NCBI GenBank assembly: GCA_046597185.1 | Contig: JBKJLF010000248.1 | Span: forward strand, 1-16,524 | Origin: CAMBDR01 sp046597185 | GTDB taxonomy: Bacteria > Pseudomonadota > Gammaproteobacteria > Burkholderiales > Burkholderiaceae_D | Direction: 5' to 3' | DNA: 16,524 nucleotides | Part shown: positions 12,204-16,524 of the stretch, in pieces | Position numbering within the stretch: position 1 is the stretch's first letter | How the letters are laid out: the number at the start of each line of letters is the position of its first letter | Notes under the pieces: model-generated | The model's input: only the letters and a program-made list of their open reading frames with translations | Told to the model about the DNA's origin: nothing | Databases searched by the model: none | Program-made: the position numbers and the translations under genes

Positions 12204-14150
12204 CCGCCCGTTGGAGCCAAAACAGTATTCATCAGCTATTCGTGGGATAGTCCCGCCTTGCGTGCCGAGGTAAAAGCCTTGGCCGAATGGCTACGCGCGC
12301 AAGGCGTCGAGGTGTTGGCCGATGACATGTTTGGCAATCGCCCGCCTGCGATAGGTTGGGTTGCTTGGATGCAGCAAAGTATTGAAGATGCCGATGTGGT
12401 GTTGGTTGTCTGCACGCCGCGCTATAAGCAGTTGCTTGCTAAGCGGCCTGATCCTGCTAACCAGGGCGGTGCGGGCGCGACGTGGGAAGGCGCGATTATT
12501 TCGCAGTCATTGTATAACGCACATCTGAATAACGAAAAGTACTTCCCGATCCTGCCGGAATCGGGCGAAGTTGATCATATTCTCGCTGTATTACAAACCT
12601 TCTTTTCCGGCCATCGCTTCCCGAGCGGGAATGCGGGCATCCTTGGTTTGATCAATGATGATCCTGTGGCGGTGGTCGCCAGTACGCCGCTGCCAATTGT
12701 TAAGCCGGCGGGTTGGGTATGGTATTGCATCGATGCAACGATTGCTGCCGGGCAGGTATCGGCATTTGCGATGCTTGAAATAGCGCTTGCGGTCGGCGTG
12801 TATTGGTGGCTGGTGCTGCATGCTGATTGGCCTTGGATGATGTTCATCGGCATGATTGCTGCGCCGATTCTGTTGCTGCGGTCTGAAAAATCGATTGCGC
12901 TTGGGGTGCGGCTTTTGCGGGGGTATTGGGAACGGGAATGGGAAGATATTGGCCGACTTGAACTATGGTGGATTGGCATTGCAGCAGCTTTGATTACAGG
13001 CATTCTTTGCTATTGGTTGGCAAAATATTGGCTTGTTGGGCTTCATGGCTGGGGTTTATTCTGGCGGACTGGCGTGATGGGCGCGTTTGCGTTTGCGTTT
13101 GCGGTTACGATTGCGTTTGCGTTTGCGGTTGCGATTGAGGGTGCCGTTACGATTGAGGATGCCGCTGTGGGTGCGGGGCCGGTTGCGGGTGCGGGGACGG
13201 GCGCGGTTGCGGGTGTGGGTGTGGTTGCGGTTGCGGTTGCGGGTGCAGGTGCGGTTGCGGGTGCGGGTGCGGGTGTGGTTGCGAGTGCGGTTGCAGCCGT
13301 GGTTTTCGCCCCATTTTTCACCATCGGCATCCTAGCCCGAGCGCTTCTGATTCGGATCGTTGCCACCATTAGCCATCCGCTTGTCGGTTTGGCCCAATTG
13401 CCGGAAAACTGGCGGGAAACGCTGCTAATGATCGATTTCATGCATTCACCGGAATTACTCCCACATGCCGCTGATGTCGCGGAGACTTTGTCAGTTAAAG
13501 GGCTTTTGCGCAAACGGCAAACATGGGCCGCAGACCAAAAAGTCTACTTCCCAATGCTCATCATTGCATGGTACCTACCCGCCATGGCCTACCGCCTAAG
13601 CCTGAAATCAACCGCATGGTTTTGGTGGCCGCTGGCGCTTGCGCTGCAACCACCCTTCTACAAGCTGGAATTTGACGGCAAGCGCGACCGGGTGGCAAAG
13701 TGGGTCGGTCGGCTCAAAGTGATTTTTTGGGGTATGCTTGCGACGTTTGCTTGGCTTTGGGTGCCAATCATCCCAGAGGTTGCCACCTTGATCCATGGGC
13801 TACCCGGTGCACTAGGCGATGTTGTCAAATTGTTGGTGCCACCACCGCCGGGTGCGCGTTTCTGGCTGCTTAATCTGACGTGCGGCTTTTCGTTCCTTAT
13901 GGCGTTTTTCGCATATGAACTGCGCAGTACTGATGCAAAAATACTGGAAAGCAGGAAGGAGGCTAATGACACAAATCCAACTCTTCAAGGACAGTTTTTA
14001 TCGGCGGCAGCGCGCGTTGACATGTGGCGTTTGCCCTTCATTGCCAGCCTGCTGTTTTCCGGTGAAGCCTTCGCCATTGCATGGATGCATGCTAAAAACC
14101 AGCAACTGGTCGAACGCTTCATTGCCCCTTGGCTATTGGCCTATCTGTAA
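12201..14150 (+). CDS. SEFIR-domain protein with large C-terminal membrane region (defence candidate)
   Basis: 649 residues. Residues about 7-125 form a SEFIR (TIR-like) domain: KTVFISYSWDSP, LAEWLRAQGVEV, GWVAWMQQSIEDADVVLVVC, the WEGAII segment and KYFPILPES. Bacterial SEFIR proteins have been reported as anti-phage effectors that deplete NAD+. From 171 (GWVWYC) on, the protein is hydrophobic: helices around 187-215 (LEIALAVGVYWW, FIGMIAAPILLL), 255-285, a 70-residue Val/Ala/Gly tract (294-364), and further helices near 440-470, 500-525, 565-585 and 615-645. The SEFIR domain would face the cytoplasm. The tract is encoded by 6-bp repeats. It sits beside a GNAT-RHH pair, and a SEFIR-less paralog lies 3.5 kb downstream. 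The ATG is supported by the leader conserved between the paralogs; the ribosome site is weak. Confidence 0.82.
   Translation: MPPVGAKTVFISYSWDSPALRAEVKALAEWLRAQGVEVLADDMFGNRPPAIGWVAWMQQSIEDADVVLVVCTPRYKQLLAKRPDPANQGGAGATWEGAIISQSLYNAHLNNEKYFPILPESGEVDHILAVLQTFFSGHRFPSGNAGILGLINDDPVAVVASTPLPIVKPAGWVWYCIDATIAAGQVSAFAMLEIALAVGVYWWLVLHADWPWMMFIGMIAAPILLLRSEKSIALGVRLLRGYWEREWEDIGRLELWWIGIAAALITGILCYWLAKYWLVGLHGWGLFWRTGVMGAFAFAFAVTIAFAFAVAIEGAVTIEDAAVGAGPVAGAGTGAVAGVGVVAVAVAGAGAVAGAGAGVVASAVAAVVFAPFFTIGILARALLIRIVATISHPLVGLAQLPENWRETLLMIDFMHSPELLPHAADVAETLSVKGLLRKRQTWAADQKVYFPMLIIAWYLPAMAYRLSLKSTAWFWWPLALALQPPFYKLEFDGKRDRVAKWVGRLKVIFWGMLATFAWLWVPIIPEVATLIHGLPGALGDVVKLLVPPPPGARFWLLNLTCGFSFLMAFFAYELRSTDAKILESRKEANDTNPTLQGQFLSAAARVDMWRLPFIASLLFSGEAFAIAWMHAKNQQLVERFIAPWLLAYL
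13080..13292. repeat. Hexameric (GCGGTT/GCGTTT/GGTGCG-type) repeat tract in the SEFIR gene
   Basis: About 210 bp of alternating gcgttt, gcggtt and gcgggt hexamers encode Ala-Phe, Ala-Val and Ala-Gly dipeptides, making a hydrophobic stretch of roughly 70 residues. The paralog has an equivalent tract at 16105-16262 with different unit order and number. The six-base period preserves the frame. Confidence 0.88.
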
Positions 14151-14183
14151 TGAAAAGTCAGGCACGAGCGTAAAACGGCAGTA

Positions 14184-14284
14184 ACGCCCCTCAAGCACGA
14201 TCAAAAAGCCGTTTGATACTGTTCATTGGCAAAAACAAGCGCAAGGGCGGCTCTTGCATTGGCAGAAAACCAAAGTGTTGATAA
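14184..14284 (-). pseudogene. Remnant of a second GNAT toxin gene (C-terminal ~31 codons)
   Basis: On the minus strand this reads YQHFGFLPMQEPPLRLFLPM then NSIKRLFDRA and a stop, closely matching the end of the intact GNAT toxin. It includes the catalytic-tyrosine segment but nothing upstream. It aligns without gaps to 11077-11177. The rest of the toxin and its antitoxin are absent; instead the next DNA is a small ORF and an AHH toxin cassette on the plus strand. It is best read as the left boundary of a duplicated locus whose cargo was replaced. Confidence 0.85.
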
Positions 14285-14343
14285 CCGTTATCCCATGCTA
14301 CAATGGCCCATTGATGAATTTAGACACAATATTTGAGGAATGT

Positions 14344-14520
14344 ATGGCAAAGGAACTAAAATACAAAACCAGCGAGGAAATCTATCAAGAGCCGATTCCA
14401 GACATCATCGCGCTGACGATTGCTGCAAATCGTATGGCGGGTGGGGCACAATCCGATACCAATCCTTACACGCTACGCAATGAATTGATTCACCGTGCAA
14501 AAGTAAAACGGATATGCTAG
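14344..14520 (+). CDS. 58-residue ORF of unknown function upstream of the AHH toxin
   Basis: ATG 14344 is preceded by GAGGA with 5-base spacing. It opens MAKELKYKTSEEIYQEPIPD, continues IIALTIAANRMAGGAQSDTN and ends HRAKVKRIC. It is soluble and mixed-charge, and the family is not recognised. It ends in TAG at 14518-14520, and exactly 15 bases later, in the same frame, the AHH ORF begins, so a single amber codon separates the two. It could be a small partner or regulator of the toxin, or the former N-terminal part of a longer toxin polypeptide interrupted by a stop. Confidence 0.55.
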   Translation: MAKELKYKTSEEIYQEPIPDIIALTIAANRMAGGAQSDTNPYTLRNELIHRAKVKRIC

Positions 14521-14535
14521 AAAAATGGTTTTACG

Positions 14536-14949
14536 ATGCCAGCCACCGCCGAAGCTTTGCAAGCCGACGCCGAGCGGCGGGTTCGGCACTCGCGCACGCT
14601 TGGTCGGAATATGCGCAACGCTAATCCCACTGCATGCAAACCAGATCAAGTTGATCCACATCACATCGTAGCGCAACTCGACCCACGGGCAACTGAAGCA
14701 CGAACCTTCCTCTTTAACTGGGGAATTGGTATTAACGATGCAGACAATGGCGTTTATTTGCCACGGTATCGCACCTCATGCGTACCCAGCCTACCGAATG
14801 CACCGAACCACCAAGGGGTTCATACGACAAAATACTACCTTGCTGTAACCCAAGTATTATTTGCGTTTAGCGACCAACCAAAAGAAGCAGGAAGAGCCGC
14901 ATTGCGTTCAATTCGTGCTGATCTTATCGCCGGTATTTTTCCATTTTGA
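14536..14949 (+). CDS. Free-standing AHH-domain nuclease toxin
   Basis: 137 residues. The AHH fold (HNH/Endonuclease VII-type toxin module of polymorphic toxins) is recognised from TLGRNMRNANP, then VDPHHIVAQLDPRATEART with the His-His pair at 42-43. LFNWGIGINDADNGVYLPR carries Asn71, and HQGVHTTKYYLAVTQVL carries His92/His96. These residues bind metal and cut nucleic acid in the family. Normally the module is the C-terminal tip of a CdiA, Rhs or other exported protein; here it stands alone, with no delivery domain, signal peptide or strong ribosome site. The Imm11-like gene 9 bases downstream is its probable antidote. It may be an orphan tip waiting for recombination, or part of a toxin with the upstream same-frame ORF. 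Confidence 0.8.
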   Translation: MPATAEALQADAERRVRHSRTLGRNMRNANPTACKPDQVDPHHIVAQLDPRATEARTFLFNWGIGINDADNGVYLPRYRTSCVPSLPNAPNHQGVHTTKYYLAVTQVLFAFSDQPKEAGRAALRSIRADLIAGIFPF

Positions 14950-14958
14950 GGAACACAA

Positions 14959-15495
14959 ATGCAAGTTTGGCAATTAACCGCAACCTCGAACGACCGGACA
15001 CAATACATCGCGGCAAATCAGGCCGATGTTAAAGATCAAGTTTTCCATACGGCTGGGCAGCCCAAAGTATGGGCCACTAGGCCGCAGTTACTTGTGTTTG
15101 TTGAAAAAGGCAGGAAAAAGCCTAAGCCACTTGGGGACATCAGCTTTATTGTGCCTGGTTCGATCATCCTCAATGGAAAGGCATACGCTGCATTGCATGA
15201 ATATCTGGCCCAATTTGGGCAATTTTTAGAAGCGAAATGCGAGGGTGAAATTTGTTACTTGTACAACGTCACCACGATCATTGCTTGTGTTGATAAGGAC
15301 AATTCCAAGTCGATAGGTGGTGCGTTGTTTTATGCCGCGTTTTATGCTGATCAAGTGCCACAGGACGCGCAGATTTTTAAAGACCCGCTGATGCTCAAAA
15401 CCGCCATATTTATCAACGAGCCAGCCAAAGCAAGGTTAGATGCCTTGATTGCAGCGAACCAGATAACGGGCATAGAGTTTGACGCCACGTTATAG
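14959..15495 (+). CDS. Imm11 (DUF1629)-like immunity protein
   Basis: 178 residues, directly downstream of the AHH toxin (gap 9 bases) with a good GAGGAA ribosome site. Features resembling the Imm11/DUF1629 family are the basic-proline segment KKPKPLGDISFIVPGSIILN, the helix AALHEYLAQFGQFLEAKCEG followed by CYLYNVTTIIACVD (the YL-NVT-D-D pattern), and the C-terminal KTAIFINEPAKARLDALIAA then ITGIEFD. Immunity proteins bind the cognate toxin nuclease in the cytoplasm to protect the producer. The family assignment is from pattern memory and moderate; the immunity role is also supported by position. Confidence 0.65.
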   Translation: MQVWQLTATSNDRTQYIAANQADVKDQVFHTAGQPKVWATRPQLLVFVEKGRKKPKPLGDISFIVPGSIILNGKAYAALHEYLAQFGQFLEAKCEGEICYLYNVTTIIACVDKDNSKSIGGALFYAAFYADQVPQDAQIFKDPLMLKTAIFINEPAKARLDALIAANQITGIEFDATL

Positions 15496-15511
15496 GGTGA
15501 AAATGAGAATG

Positions 15512-15530
15512 CCCGGAATGAAGCCGGGTT
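15512..15530 (+). terminator. Hairpin after the AHH/Imm11 cassette, weak terminator
   Basis: CCCGG (15512-15516) pairs with CCGGG (15524-15528) around a 7-base loop, 17 bases after the immunity stop codon. It is followed only by TT and an AT-rich stretch rather than a full T-run, so termination is probably inefficient. Confidence 0.4.
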
Positions 15531-15625
15531 AAATTCGATTGTCCCGCCTCCATTGGATTGCAATGTGGCAAATGAGGGTATTTTCTGGCACAACAGGGCG
15601 AAGTCTGGGCATTTTTGGTGGTGGA

Positions 15626-15690
15626 GAATGTCTTTTAGGTGGCAAACTACGCCATAATCGGCAAGTAATCCACTTTTCTGCTTGCATATG
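15626..15690 (+). promoter_or_regulatory. 65-bp conserved leader of the membrane paralog (copy B)
   Basis: This is the gapless counterpart of 12139-12203, again ending in the ATG and again containing GGCAAACTACGCCATAATCG, with CATAAT (15653-15658) as a possible -10 box. Similarity stops at the start codon and resumes only after the SEFIR domain of copy A. Confidence 0.6.
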
Positions 15691-16434
15691 CCTATCGATA
15701 CCGAAAAAAAACCAACTACCGCTAAGCCATCGAGTTTGGTATGGTATTGCACGGGTGAAACAATTAAAAATGAGCAGGTATCGGCCTTAGCGATTCTTGA
15801 AATGGCGATTGCGGTCGGCGCGTATTGGTGGCTAGCGCACCATGCTGATTGGCTTTGGATGATGTTCATAGGCATGATTGCTGCGCCGATTTTGTTGCTG
15901 AGGTCAGATAAATCGATTGAGCTTGGGGTGCGGCTTCTTCGGGAATATTGGAAACGGAAAGAGGAAGATATTGGCCGTCTTGAACAATGCGTGATTGGCA
16001 TTACAACGGCTTTAATTACCGGGCTTATTTGCTATTGGGTGGCGAAAGATTGGCTTGTTGGGTTTCATGGGTGGTTTTTGTTCTGGCGGGCTGGCGTGGT
16101 GGGCGCGGTTGCGGTTGCAGTTTCGGTTGCAGTTTCGGTTGAAGTTTCGGTTGAAGTTTCGGTTGCGGTTGCGGTTGCGGGTGCGGTTGCGGGTGCGGTT
16201 GCGGGTGCGCTTGCGGTTGCGGTTGCGGTGGTGGGTGTGGTTGTGAGTGTGGGTGGGGGTTCGGCTGCAATCCTCATGCTATTTTTCGCCATTGGTGTCC
16301 TATCCCGTGCGCTGGTGATTCGACTCATTTCCACAGTTAGCTATCTGTTTGAGGGTTTGGAGCAATTGCCGCAAAACTGGCGGGAAACGCTACTAACCAT
16401 AGATTTTATGGTGCGACACGAAGTCGCTTGTTAA
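15688..16434 (+). CDS. SEFIR-less paralog of the membrane protein, interrupted by a group II intron
   Basis: The ORF gives 248 residues from ATG 15688 (a TTG two codons earlier is also open). After a 17-residue linker (MPIDTEKKPTTAKPSS) it matches the SEFIR protein from VWYC onward: VSALAILEMAIAVGAYWW, MMFIGMIAAPILLLRS, KSIELGVRLLREYWKR, then the Val/Ala repeat tract and RETLLTIDFM. The match ends exactly at 16410. The last eight codons (VRHEVAC and stop) belong to the intron that begins there. If the intron splices, the protein would continue into a 3' exon beyond the window. The SEFIR effector domain is missing, with both flanks preserved. It could be a partner, regulator or decoy of the SEFIR protein, or a dying copy. 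Confidence 0.75.
   Translation: MPIDTEKKPTTAKPSSLVWYCTGETIKNEQVSALAILEMAIAVGAYWWLAHHADWLWMMFIGMIAAPILLLRSDKSIELGVRLLREYWKRKEEDIGRLEQCVIGITTALITGLICYWVAKDWLVGFHGWFLFWRAGVVGAVAVAVSVAVSVEVSVEVSVAVAVAGAVAGAVAGALAVAVAVVGVVVSVGGGSAAILMLFFAIGVLSRALVIRLISTVSYLFEGLEQLPQNWRETLLTIDFMVRHEVAC
16105..16262. repeat. Hexameric repeat tract in the membrane paralog
   Basis: Units of gcggtt, tcggtt(gca/gaa) and gcgggt encode Val-Ala, Val-Ser, Val-Glu and Ala-Gly runs. It is equivalent to the tract at 13080-13292 but of different composition. Notably, two repeats introduce Glu into the otherwise hydrophobic run (VSVEVSVEVSV). Confidence 0.88.
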
Positions 16435-16524
16435 AGTTGTTCCACTTAATTGAAAGGAACCACCCGTATCACCGGGTGAATCTAGGGGCCTGAATAAAGA
16501 GCGGCTCTGACAAAGTAACAAAAC
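16411..16524 (+). mobile_element. 5' end of a group II intron, continuing beyond the window
   Basis: The homology between the two membrane paralogs breaks precisely before GTGCGAC. GTGCG is the conserved first five bases of bacterial group II introns. It is followed by a perfect hairpin GCGAC-ACGAA-GTCGC (16413-16427), then CACCCG-TATCAC-CGGGTG (16461-16478) and AGAGC-G-GCTCT (16498-16508), the kind of stem-rich start expected of intron domain I. The GAATCTAGGGGCCTGAA stretch also resembles bacterial intron 5' regions as I remember them. No reverse transcriptase ORF is inside the window. A hairpin-ended IS200/IS605-like element is the alternative. Confidence 0.72.

Noticed and set aside
13087..13335. 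Plus-strand ORF of alternating Arg-Leu residues
   Set aside because: It is an out-of-frame reading of the hexamer repeat tract in the SEFIR gene. The same artefact occurs at 16055-16246, and as Pro-Gln/Pro-Ala runs on the minus strand.
15351..16001. 216-codon minus-strand ORF
   Set aside because: It is antisense to the Imm11-like gene and the membrane paralog, both of which have supported translations. Parallel antisense ORFs occur under copy A for the same compositional reason.

Overview
The window looks like a bacterial chromosome segment from a betaproteobacterium, probably Burkholderiales and perhaps Oxalobacteraceae-like. That placement rests on the leucine-degradation carboxyltransferase gene with a LiuR-like operator, the mid-range GC, and protein styles such as EVE, YchJ and HCCA isomerase. 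It is inference from gene content, not a database result. No rRNA, tRNA or CRISPR array is seen.

Region 1 (1-2763, minus strand) is a metabolic operon read leftward: an HCCA-isomerase-like protein, a YchJ/SEC-C protein fused end-to-start with it, and mccB/liuB, which leaves the window at position 1. A 20-bp palindrome at 2744-2763 resembles the operator of LiuR, a MerR-family regulator. Region 2 (2820-3957) has no intact gene. It holds remnants, including the N-terminus of an AcpH-like ACP phosphodiesterase.

Region 3 (3958-7703) is a set of mostly small genes: a secreted alpha/beta hydrolase, a convergent EVE-domain gene, a possible double-glycine-leader peptide, a periplasmic CX4R phosphatase-like protein, a 33-codon ORF coupled to a lipoprotein, and a zinc-ribbon gene that appears split by a frameshift. 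Region 4 (7716-10700) has a palindromic extragenic element, a large secreted HEXXH protein on the minus strand, and three helically spaced direct repeats upstream of it.

Region 5 (10784-16524) is an accessory conflict/defence island. It contains a GNAT-DUF1778 (RHH) toxin-antitoxin pair, a SEFIR-domain protein with a large membrane region, a 101-bp remnant of the GNAT 3' end, a small ORF, a free-standing AHH-nuclease toxin with an Imm11-like immunity protein, and a second copy of the SEFIR gene that has lost SEFIR. The second copy is interrupted at 16411 by what looks like the 5' end of a group II intron. Both halves have the order [GNAT 3' end, minus] - [variable cargo] - [conserved 65-bp leader and membrane gene, plus]. 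The simplest reading is a tandem duplication of about 3.1 kb whose cargo differs: the GNAT/RHH pair in copy A and ORF/AHH/Imm11 in copy B. The effector domain of the membrane protein also differs between copies. This duplicated, cargo-swapped SEFIR-membrane locus is the best candidate for an undescribed system.

A recurring oddity is in-frame tandem repeats of 6, 9 or 12 bp in coding regions: YchJ, EVE, the lipoprotein, GNAT, and both membrane paralogs.
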